This document shows positions 1 to 12,000 of a stretch of 14,219 nucleotides of DNA, piece after piece. Every line of letters begins with the position of its first letter. Position 1 is the first letter of the stretch. The position numbers and the translations under genes were made by a program. This DNA comes from JAJZEO01 sp964477345 (GTDB lineage Bacteria > Chlamydiota > Chlamydiia > Chlamydiales > 2-12-FULL-49-11), in the NCBI GenBank assembly GCA_964477345.1, contig CAYZDL010000025.1, positions 1 to 14,219 of the forward strand, given 5' to 3'. The notes under the pieces were generated by a model, which was not told where the DNA came from, made no database searches, and saw only the letters and a list, made by a program, of their open reading frames with translations.

Positions 1-3000
1 ACTGTTTATTCGGCTAGCGATGGAGTTTTCCTCCGCCTTTTTACTCCTGAAGAGATCAATGAGAGAATTCAACATCCTCCCGCAGCAGTTCACAAGCTTT
101 CATTTAAGACGTTTGTTTACATAAATTGCGATGCCAAATTGAAGGACACTCGATTTGAAGGTGATATCCCTACGCGATGGTCTGCCCAATTATCTGAATT
201 TCTTGAACAATCGAGCCAGTGGGACCCAGGGATCCTTCCATATCGTCTTGAAAAAGCAAGATCCCTCCTGAAAGATCTATCAACAGCTCCTTGCGCCAAC
301 ATACAGGATTCCCAACAAGCTGAGGCTCTTGCCAAGAAGTTTCAGATTACGATTTCAGCACTGAAACCGGGGGAATCTTTTGCTTTTCATGGAGGATATG
401 TCCGTGAAAAAGAAGCGCATGAGATGGTCTATCTCGTTGAAAGGGCTGAGAATCATACCTACTCATTTACTGTAGTCAATTCCGGGGATGGGATTCGCTT
501 TCACCCCACCATAGTTGATGGAGTCAAGCAAAAATTTGACCCCGGACTTAGATTCAAAGGCCTTGATTTAACCCACCTTAACGTTCCTTTTTTACAAGGT
601 CTGATCCAAATCAACTCGCCAATAGCCAAAGAGGCTTTTTCAGAAGATGCTCTTTATCTATTAATCATGGCAAATTTGTATGATGTCCCCTACGAATCGG
701 CAAACGACATTAGAGAGTTTATCACGGCTCAAAGATCGGGAACATGCGCTCTTAAAGCGCAATTGGCCCTTTTGCGAATCATTTTCGGTGAATCTACTTT
801 TAAAAATTTAATTCGATACATGTGTTTAGATTCAGTCAATCTTGCATTGAGTGGATTTTTTGATGCTGAACTTAAAAAAACTGATTTAGATGGTCAAATC
901 GTCCGTGATTTGACTCGCTTTGCGGCAAACCACCTGCTTCATTTATCGACAAAACAATTAGAAAAATCCCCTAAAGATGATGGGCCTATTCGTGATGCTA
1001 TTCTATCAGCTCTTGCCTTACTTGAAAAAGTCGACCGGTGTGAAGCCAATGTGGAAGAAGCGTTAAAAGTAATAAAAGAAATCGAGCCAGTTGCTGATGA
1101 AACTTTATACCCAAAAAGAATTGGTGAATTAAAGACTGCTCCATTTACGGTTAATACCGATTTTCCGTCGTTGCCTCTACCCAAGGTCTTTCCACCTTCT
1201 CGTCATCCTACAATTAGCGACATTCTAGCCCTTACAAATCTCGAAAAATCACTAGCCCGATCTCCTGGAGCCTATGCCCTACAAATCGAGTTGTATGCTA
1301 ACTCTCTTTCAACTCCTAACGCCTTCCTTCAACCACCAGATCGATCGATAGAGCTTATCCAAGCACTCACCGATTTATTAAAAACCTATGTCGATAAAAC
1401 TATAGAAAGTAGTACTCGTGTTGCAAAGCAAAGAAATACGGCTCGGATCCTTTTTGCCCATATTCATGCATTATGTAAAATCCAAAGCCCTGATTTGGCA
1501 AGGCAATTTGGAATCTCTGATATCATTTCGGAAACCGATGCAGGACAATTATTCCTCTCTCAAAATGAGCTAGATCGTCATAATGAGCTTCTCATTTACA
1601 CAGCAAGTTCGAATCAAGCGCTAAATTCTAACACTTGGACCTTTAATCACAACCATTTTGATCCAAGTACTCTTCCCCCATTGCTACATTACGTTTATTT
1701 CGAAATCTTTATTCCTAATAGGGGTCAAATAATTCACTTTCTCAGTCAAGCAGGATTTAATGTCGGTTCATCTGTTAAAGAATTTGTCTCTTTTTTCACT
1801 TTAGATGGTAATTTTGAGCTTAAATCGCCTCTTGTTACAGAATTTACCTTGCTCCGCTCTATCCAGAGGGCCCATATTTCGATCAATGTCTTTGAAAAAA
1901 AATTTGGAAATACTCGGAACTATCGTCTAACGGTGGATGATAGGACTAACTCGACTACGATCTCTGTCATAGGTAACGATAACACTCCAAAAGTCGTAAC
2001 TCTTAAAATACCTCCTCAAAGCATGTTTAAACGATACTATCTCGCTGAAAATGTCTCCACCTCTTTCGAAGTTTCGGAGCACCAGAGAACAAATTTAGAT
2101 GCCACAAAAACCGTCGATTTAAAAGATACTCTTCTTGGGATTTTTCGTGATCAAGCTTACGATACACGAAGCCTTAAACCGATACACCTTATTGAATTGG
2201 CTAGACGATTTTTTGCTGAATTTGACTCCCCTATTTTGAGATCTTCTTTCGAACATCAACTATTCAAAGCCCCTGTGTGCCAATACTCACCTAGAGCAGT
2301 ACCGATTGCAAAGGCGCTTTGCGATACAGATTTCAAACGCGAATTTTTTAAATTTCTCGATGAGCATAGAGCCCTTTTAATGCTAGAATTCGTAGAGACC
2401 AGACTTGATTTGGCCTTATTTCTCATAAGACTTGCAACTCACACCTCTTTTCTTTCTTTAGTGGAGGCTCAAGAGACTGATTACCGAACAAAATTAAATA
2501 CTTTTGTCCTTGAATTTCTCGATTCTCTAAAAAAGAACCCTCTTTCAGCCGACAATCAAGCAAAACTCTTTTTGCACGCAGCCCTCTTTCAAACGGTTTT
2601 GCTCGAGAGTTCTGAAAAGCAAAACGTGATCGATCTCCTTGATGCTTGGTTGCAATTTAGACAAAATCCTATTGTCGGAGATCAGGCTAGAGCTGAACTT
2701 GACTACCTATCTACCACAGTATCTGAACGGTTTTTTTTAAAACTTCCTTCTTTAGTAGATCAATTAAGAGGCCGTGAATCTGAATTTTCAATGCGTATTT
2801 TTGGTGAACCTGGTGAATTTAGTTCTTTGGAGGGATCGCGACTTACCTTAAAAAATACGGGGGGATATGCATTAGTTTGTTTTATGACAGGTAGTTTGAT
2901 GGCGTATGGGAAAGAGGTAAAATCCCCTTTCCCGGTTCAACAGTTCTTTCTCGATAGTAATTGTATTGAACTATTCGGTGAGCAGGGAAAGAATTTGACT

Positions 3001-6000
3001 AAATCAACCCTACACGCTGCCAGCTTTTTCTTAGAAGATGCAAAGGGCCATTACAGAGTCACTTATTCAGGAGAAAGCAGTAGACGAACGAGTCCATTTC
3101 TCATTGAAAAATACCATGAAACCCTTGGGTGGCTTCCTTATATCAATCGTAATCGACTTCTTGCGATCTATAAAACAATCATTACTGAAAATTATATCAA
3201 TTGTGATATTCCTCTAGGGATCTTGGCAGGCTGTGAGGCTTGGGAAGATTCTCACGGGCTGGTCCACTTTTCAGATATGATCACAGGAAAATTTCTCTAC
3301 TTTGAAAATGAGGAAAAAGTTCTTTGCCAAACTGAAACAAACTCCCGTGTACAATCTTTGAAAGGCTCTTGTGCCTTCTCTATTGAGAATTCGAGCTTTG
3401 TTCATATTGAAACAGCTACCGATGGAACAGAAAAGCTCCGTTTCCCTCGGTACAATGATCTTTCTTTCGTTAGAAACCCGGGCGATTCAACTTGGTATTG
3501 GACAAAAGACGCCTCCTTTTTCCTATCCTTGGAAAAAGCTGGGAATGAACTTCACCTATTTGACAATTATCTTAGGGTCGAATCTTTAGCGGGCCAGTGT
3601 TTTGCTTTGATCCCTAATTTAACCTTTGCATCCAAAAAGCCCCATTTTAACTTACATCGTTGTGAACAATATGATTACAGAAATCCCTCGGAAAAACCTC
3701 CTACGATTGATTTGGGCCAGATACACACCTTTGCAATTCCCATTAAGGATGGGCAATTGTGTCCCGTCTCCCCTGAGCAGGTGGCTTTTTGTGCCTACAT
3801 TAACTTAGGGATACGTCGATACGATGCAGCCCTTGAACGCATTCAAGAAATTGGTCCGATAGATTTAATCCACTCGGCTGCTTGCGTTGAAGGGATGAAA
3901 AAGCTATCCCAATTTGCTTTAGAACAAGCCACCTCACCCGAGGGGATCGGGATTGGCTTAAAAGCTGTAGTAGTCCTCTCTAGAGCAGGCCCTGATAACC
4001 CCCCTGATATTGCTCATTATCAGAGGTATCTTGGTCAACTAGGCAACATCCCAAGAGAGTACCGCATCACTGCAGAGGAAGAATTATCGATCATCACATC
4101 TGTCCCACCCCACGCACGTACTCCTCAACTGATGAATAGAGAACGCCTTTTGTTAGGAGGGTATTCACCCCCTGATTCCATGGTTTCATGCGTTAACTAC
4201 AATCCTAAGCAACCTGAAATCAAGTTACCTACACTATTTGAAATCCCATTCACATTTTCAGATACTGGAAATGGACCGGTATTCGATTTGTCTTTTTCGA
4301 ATTGGCAAAGAGAGATTGGCAAATTGTCTACTTTTCTTAGAACTACTGGTTCGTTTAGCTCTGTCTACAATACAACCTTACTTGCACGAGGGAATATAGA
4401 AAAAAAGAGAATACTTAACTCTCTTTTGGTTCTCTCGCTTGTTTTATGCCCCGAGACGCGGAAAAACACCTCACTCTTTTATCATATATTGCATAATCCC
4501 CCTTCCGGAGCCCCATTTGTTTTTTATACTCTCGGAGAGCAGAACAACTCGTACACCCTGGGAGCTTCTCTATTTAGTTACTTCAAGATTCCTAATGGGT
4601 GTTCTTTAACATTAAAAGTGTCTCAACCTAAACAATTTTCTACACGAATTGAGCTCAAAGGAAGAACTCCTTATCCCCAAGTTCTTGCGCTTCCAAATCA
4701 TCCAAAAGTCCGGGAAGGTGAACGACTCCAAATAGATCCTTCTAGAGTAATGACTTTTTTTGATCAAGAATTGTCGAGTGCAAAAGATTTTGTTCTCAAG
4801 GCCGAGCAAAGAAGAGTTCGTTTTGCCCATGAAGAAGACCATTTCCTCGATCCAGACTTTTTCATGCCCGATGAAGACCCTAGCTTGAAAGCCCCTCAAG
4901 AAAAAATGTTCACCAGTTTCTCTGATGGTTACAAAGAAAATCTCAAACATAGAGAATCTCAAACAATCGCTGTTTTGGCACTTGCTGACATTAAGGCTGA
5001 GATTTTAGCCATGAAACAGGCTAGAGTGGGTAGAGAACAACGGTTAATCACATTAGAGAATGATCTTCTTACCTTAGCTAACAGGCGCCCCGAAGAGGCT
5101 TTCCTGCTCGAAGATCTCGTTCAAGGGAGTAGTGCTCGCCCTCCATTGACGATCAAAAATCTTCAGTTTCTTTTCTTTAACGGTCAAGTGGAAGGATACA
5201 AAACACGCAACCCTTACTTAACTGATGACGAAATTGTAGACCTTCACCACCTCTCTGCAACTTTCTTTAAAGCCTCGGTCGAGGCTCATCAACTTGAAAG
5301 GCTTCAATCCCTTCTTGAAGACTTATTTAAAGAGATGACGACACCTGAGGCTGCTATGTTGACTACTTCGGAGTCACTTGATAGGGATGGAGTCGTCGTT
5401 GCAGAGGACCATCACATAGTCGATCTTCTTCACAAACTTCGAAAAACAGCAAAGCAAACAAGTGCTTACGATTTAAGAGAATCTCCTCAACGACTCGCCT
5501 TCGAATTTGAGACGAGAAAAATGTTTCTATGTGAACCCGATCAAGAAGCGGCTCTCCTCTTTCTGATTGAAAGGGTAAAAAAGGGGCAAAATGGAACGCT
5601 TCAGGTCGGCATGGGAGGTGGAAAAACTGATGTGATCGCTGCTTATTTTATGGCAAAAATGGCATCCATGATCACTGAAAGACAAATGTTTCCTGTCCTA
5701 ATGACTCCTGCATTTCAGCTTCAATCAGTTTCACACGCACTGAAGAAAAAATTAGAAGGGGCGTTTGACATCGAACTTGTTACGATTGAACCCCCTCATA
5801 GAGGAATGGAATTAGTCGAGCTCGAAGCGATCGAAAAAAGATTGAGGGAAATTAAGGACTCCCAACAGTTTCTCTCTCCCAAGGTACTCTTAATTGGTCC
5901 TGAGTATTTCCAAGTCCTCGAACTCGAATATTACCTACACTATGAGTATGTAAGCTCACTTGACCCAGACGCGATTACCGATGAAGAGATCGCTAAACTA

Positions 6001-9000
6001 AGATGTTTAACCGCTCTTTTAGGCCATATTCGTGACACTGTTATCCTTTGTGATGAGGCCCACGTCTCCTTAGACACGAATTTGGAAGTCAACTTCCCTA
6101 AGGGAGAGCCAGAAAAATACGACCCTAAATTCATCACATTGATTTCATTTATTCATCAGGTCTTGAACAAACCTGAATTGCTATCTCTACTTCATCTTTC
6201 AACCAATGAGCAGACAAAACACTTCTCTATGGAAATTTACCAAACAAGAGTTCTCCCTCTAATTGCAGAGGCCCTTTCCAAGTATGAAGAGATCTATTTA
6301 CAGGACGAGACAAAGCGAAAATCACTTCTCAGGTACTTAAAGGGGGAACTTTCTCCAATACTTCAACAATATCTCGATAACAGGCCTCTTGCCGTTCCTG
6401 CTGAACTCCAGGAAGATTTCGATTTTCTGCTCTACTTAAAGGATCTTGAAGAATCAGGTGATCCCGAACTTATGAAAGCAGTTGAGATGATCGATAAAGC
6501 AAAGGAGCTACTACAATCTTTAATCCCGTTTGTTCTTGCGAACAAAACTATCAATATTCATTGCGGACGTTCCCGAATCGAAAAAGCTCCTGGGGAAACG
6601 GTTCCCTACATTTGTGCTGATACACCCTCCAAAAACAAATTTGGATCGGTTGAACTTTTAGTTGTCCTTCACTTCTTGACAGCGATGATTCACGGCGTCG
6701 AAGATGGTCAGATTACACAGCTCTTTGAAAAATTTGAAAAAGATGCTCTTTTTGCGACTTCAATCCTAAAAGTTCCCTATGAGAGTAGTAGTGCTGTCAA
6801 ACGTTGTAGACAACTCTTTGGTATTGCTCCCTGCGAGCTAAAAGATCATTTTGATGAAATCCGTCAAAAAGTCAAAGCTGACTCGGAACTTGTGTTTGAA
6901 GTAGAAAGATTCACTGCGGAACAATATGCTGTCACCTTTTCTGAGAGGGCAAACTCGAATGCGATGTCGATCGTCTCTTTAGGAGGACTATTCTATGCCA
7001 TGAGTGGAACTCCCCCCATTGGCCTCTTTCACCACTCCCTCCAAAAACATACTCTTGTAGATCGTACTGTCAATCCAGCGGTAATCCACGCTCTGATCTC
7101 AAAACAGACTCCTTTTACTATTGTAGATATCGCTCCTGATAATCCTTACGGTTCGATGATTCAAGCCATTACTCAAGATTCTAATGTAAGAGGGATCCTT
7201 GATGTAAGAAGCTACTTTAAGGATATACCCAATGACGAAGTGGCACGATTGATCATTAAGCATACATCCCCTGACGTAAAAGCAGTGCTCTACTTTACAA
7301 GGCAAGGTGGCTCAGCCGCTGCCGACTTCCCCGCCATCCTCTTACGAAATGAAACAGAGCCGAAAATTCTGAGAGAAATTACCGAAGAAGAGCTTGAAAA
7401 ACACGATTTAAAGAAGGGGGAGTTTTTCACTTTCTTCAGCAGACGACAAACAGAAGGTATTGATATTCCAGCTCTTGGCGATGCATGCTATGCGATTTTG
7501 CCAGGATCTCAAATGAGCCTCTCCGAATCTACTCAGGCGGCAAAAAGGCTAAGAGCTCTTTTTGAAGGCCAAAACGTTCATCCCTTTATCGATAGAGAGG
7601 AGGCGCATCTCTTAGATCCTAGTTTTGAAAAGCTTCCCACTGTCGACCAATACCGAGTTGTCACCAAAAAAGCTCTCAAAGTAGAGGCCCGTTTAGATGC
7701 CCAAAAGAAATTAACTGCTTATAGAAAAATGCTTTCTAATGCCGTCGTTTCTCATTTAAGACGATACTTACTCTCACTACCTATCTCCACAAAACCAGAA
7801 GTCGCAGCACAAGCGTCTAAATTTAGACAGCTTAAGCAGTTTATTTTTGTAGATGATCGAAAACTCAAAAAACAATGCCGACTAGAAGATGATTTTGATG
7901 TCCTTGACGTATTGAAGGCAGAAGCCGCCTCCTTGATTCAATCCGTTGAAGAAAATGGAAATATCCCCCGTGAAGTCGCTCAAAACATTAAGCGCGAAAT
8001 TAATGAGGAGATTCTAACACTCGCCGAAGAAACAAAAGTGGAATTTGTTCAAAAGGTTAAGAGACCTGTTCTCGGCCCCAAATCGGCACAATCTCTCGAT
8101 ACTGAGATCCTGGCACAAAGACAAGTAGATCAAGAAACAAAACTAGAAGTCGATCAGGAATTACAAAAGGAAGTCGAACAAGAAATCCTATCTCTGCAAG
8201 GCCCCTCACTCCTCCGAGAGCGACCTACTACCCCCTTTAATCCCCGGGAATTTATTATAGATCAATTAACGAATTTCGCTACTCCAAAAACTTCAATCTC
8301 TGTTTCGAGCGCGTTTTCTAATGATCCTTGTGTTCAAAAAGGCCACAATTATGGAGCTCTATTTTTACCCAATCTTCAAATCACAGACGAATGTTTGCGT
8401 CCTTACACTAGTCAGATCTCTTTTTTTTCAAGGAAGAGACCTCCCCTAAATTACCTGGTAATTTTTTACGATGTGGCAAGCTCAACCTACAAAGGGGTCA
8501 TTGTAACTCGGTCTCAAGCAGAACATTTGACAAACCATCTCAGAGAAACAAAACAGAACAATATTTGGGTGGTTCATCCGAACTTAGAGATCCAAGCAGG
8601 TGCCTCTCCTATAAACTTTGAGAATGACACTCTCCAACAGCTCATGATCCCCTTCAATTTGCTTGGCGGAAATCTCGATTATCCCTTTAAGTATCTTGTT
8701 TTTTACAAAGATTGGTTCGATATGGATCCCGATCTTGATCAACTAAAGAAGCGGTTCTTGTATCTAACCCATACCAAATATCAACCTCTCCTTTTAGAGC
8801 ACCATTTAATGCTTGCCAATGCAAAAGAAATTGATCGTATTATCTATACAGAAAGTAGTACTGGACTCCTTGAAAATGCTCAAAATGTCACTCCCGAAGA
8901 GGTGAAGGGCAATCCTGAAAAATTCAAGAGACATATTCCCTATTTTCGTGGTGCGCCTTTGGTTCAGGCTATTCCCAATACCAAGGAATTTATGGATCTA

Positions 9001-12000
9001 TTAGTCCCTCAGCAGATGGCCTTTATTTCAATAAGCCAAGCAGAAATGATCCAGAGCATCCGATGTGTGCGAAAATTCCCTGAGAACATTATCACTAACC
9101 TCCCCCTTGCACAACTACAGCGTCACTTACGACACCTTTTGCCAACACAATTGGCCTTCATCAAAAATCCAAATATTTTGAGAATGGTCGATAAACATAA
9201 ATGGAAATCATTATCACCCGATATCTTTGCACAAGCTCAAATAGTATCTGCCGATTTCGATTATCTATCCGATGCACAATTTGTTAAACTTCCAGTCTGC
9301 GTAGAGAAGGGGGGTCTACCAGTTGTTCAGACTCGGTGCCATAAAATCGTCGATCCCTCAGTTCTTTTTGAATTCTTATCACGTAGAGCACAGCTTCTTG
9401 AAAAACAGTTAGCTTGTTTAACCAATCCCCTTGCTGTCAATTTTGTAACTTCCAATAATATTCGTTTCCTTCAAGATGGACTACTAAGAAAAAGTTGTCT
9501 TCTTCCTGAATGTCAAACTCAACTCCAGTCTTTCACTGACGCTAAGACTGTAGATCGGTTATGTAGACTCGGGTTTAGAAACTTTACATCTACTCAATTT
9601 GGTGCCATTACAGACATGACCATTTTTTCCCAATTCGATGGGGAATTTGCAAGAAAAGTCGTCACCCTTGAAAAATGTGCTCCTTACCTTGATTTAGCTC
9701 TCTTTACGAAAGAATTCTTTGAACGGGGCCCAGCCACAAAAATCGCTACCTCCCTTTTGCAAAAATTCAGTGCATTGCAGGTCGGTTGGTATCTTGATCA
9801 GTGGCCTACTGGGTCAGATCAATTTAGATATTTAAGCATCGATGTAATCGTACACGTTCGATCAAAAAATCCATTTACACTCTCTGGGGAGCAAATTGAT
9901 CAAATTCAACCAAAACATTATTCTTCACTTTCAGATGCCCTGTTAAACAGCTTAAAAAGTGCTCAAATTGCAAAAATCGCTGATCCTGACCTAATCAGAA
10001 GATTAGATGCCGAACACGCACTCTATGTAAACCCCATTTATGCAGATCATATTGTCAACTCGTTTATCACCCAAGCAGCCATACAAGGCCAGATAGGTGA
10101 AAACCTCTCCCTAGAAAAAATCAGAACCTTTGATGAAAAGCTATTGAAAGATTATGTTACTGCCCGCTGTAACTCAATCTGGTCAACATATTTAACCGCC
10201 TCAGCAAAATTACTTCAACAAGTAACAGATAAAGCCTTTCTTGTAAGACTTCAAACAGCAAAATTCCCTTATTTCACTGATGAGCAAATGGCGATTATCG
10301 ATCCTACCTTAAGCGCAGGCTATTACACTAAAGAGGTCCTTGATTCTACCAAACGCCTCTTAGATCTTAAACTCCTTAGAAAGTTCTCCACCGCACAACT
10401 TGAATGGTATTTGAATGCTTACCCTGAAGGGGTTGAGCTTTGCAAACGCCTTCCAGGACCCCAGGTAGTTGGGCTTCAATCGATTAAAAAAATTATTTTG
10501 ACCGATTTTCAATTAGGTGAACTTACCACAGAAGATCAATTATTACTGCTTTCCGACGAAAATTTTATACGCGTGGAGTTCCGTCGTTTCCAAAACCTCC
10601 AGAATCTTGCTCTTTTGGAAAGAATGGTAGACTTGGTAAACCTAAGAAGACTTACAGGCTATAGTTGTGGGACTTTTTCTCCTGGTAAGATCAATCTAAT
10701 AGGCAATGATCACCTTCAAGAGCTCTCCATCCAGGCACTTTATAACGACTTTACTTCAGAAAAGCTCGCAACTTTTAGTGACCAACAAATTGGGTGGTTT
10801 GTAAAAACCACTGGATATTTTTTCAATCCTACCTCGACAAGTTCTCAACAGCTTCGATCCACGACCGATCTAGGGCTATTACGAAAACTTCAAAAGGCAG
10901 GTTTTTCTAGGTTCACAACAACTCAACTAGCGCTTCTTGCCCCTCCAGTTGAAGAAGCATGCCCGGAAAGTGCTCCAGAAGCCTCTTCAGGAGAATCTGA
11001 TGAATCAAAAATAGCCGCTCAAGATGAGCAAATCCTCCTTCAAAGACGCCGAGAGGCCGAACGCCTCAGACCGCCGCCTGAGATAGAGTTTGCCTCTTTT
11101 ACAGCTCCACGAAAATCGCCTTCTCCCCCTCTTATTGTTGATGAAAAGACCCCCCCTGGACACTCACCTTACAGCCCCCATTTTGCCTGGGAAAGCCGTC
11201 CTTGGCGCCCTTCAGAAGCTGCGGCAATTGACGAGGCCGATGAAATTCATCACAACGATCAACAGAAATCTCCAATAACGGCTCGAAGAGACCACTCTCC
11301 CGCTCCTATTATCCCATGGCGTGCCCCCTCCTCTGTAGTTGAACCTGATCACTCACATATTACTGCTCTACCACCAGCACAACAATGGGATGATGAACCA
11401 GCTCCGTTTGTCTCACCACCAGCACGACAATGGGATGCGTCAGATCAGCTTGGATATCTAAGCGTTGATGCTTTAAAGGCTTATATTAAGAGGGACCATA
11501 ATCACGCAAATAGCTTCCGTAGAGTTCAGCATCCTGATGTTCTTTCACGCATTATTCAAGCCGGTTATCTAAAGCTAACTCCTATGCAGATTCAGCGCCT
11601 CCGTAACGAGAATGATCTTCTTTTGTTGCCTGAAAAATCACTTTCTCATCTGACACCAAAACAGATATCCGCATTGAAAAATCCGAAGTTGATTGCAAAA
11701 CTCGGCCCGACACAAGTGTCTCACATCAATCCCAAATATGTAGGTCACCTAAGAGATGAATCGATTAAGGGGGTCAATGACAAACAGATCGTCGCTGGAT
11801 TGAGTCTAAGACAAATTCGTCACCTTGAAGCAACGCAGCTAAAACAGGCCTCTTATTCACAGGCTCTAGCTTACACGGTGATGACATTTGCCGAGGCGTT
11901 CTTTGCTCTATTGCTCTTCCCTCTTGTTGAGCTGATCCACTGGACAAGCCATATTGTTTGTTTATGCTTCTTCGAGGGAGTTCACAAATACACTCTCGAT

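Noticed and set aside
117..335. 72-codon minus-strand open frame opposite the start of the giant gene
   Set aside because: It lies fully within the giant frame, has no ribosome binding site I can see, and its translation is rich in Ser, Arg and Trp with no protein-like pattern.
1895..1902. Run of eight A (and T8 runs at 2731-2738 and 8421-8428) as programmed slippage sites
   Set aside because: The reading frame continues through each run and encodes plausible residues. Such runs are expected in a 12-kb A+T-rich gene, and there is no alternative frame of note downstream.
4612..4962. 116-codon minus-strand open frame
   Set aside because: It is antisense to continuous giant-gene coding sequence; the Phe-rich translation mirrors the Lys/Glu codons on the other strand.
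5602..6064. Considered SecA or DEAD-box helicase for the ATPase
   Set aside because: Spacing between the DEAH box and SGT, and the surrounding T-E-G-I-D-I-P / QAAKRLR-GQ motifs, fit the DUF3638/DUF3645 pattern better, and no SecA-specific or RNA-helicase-specific accessory motifs are seen.
11090..11278. 62-codon plus-strand open frame in another phase
   Set aside because: It overlaps the proline-rich linker and is Leu/Pro-rich simply from reading the same bases shifted; no start signal.
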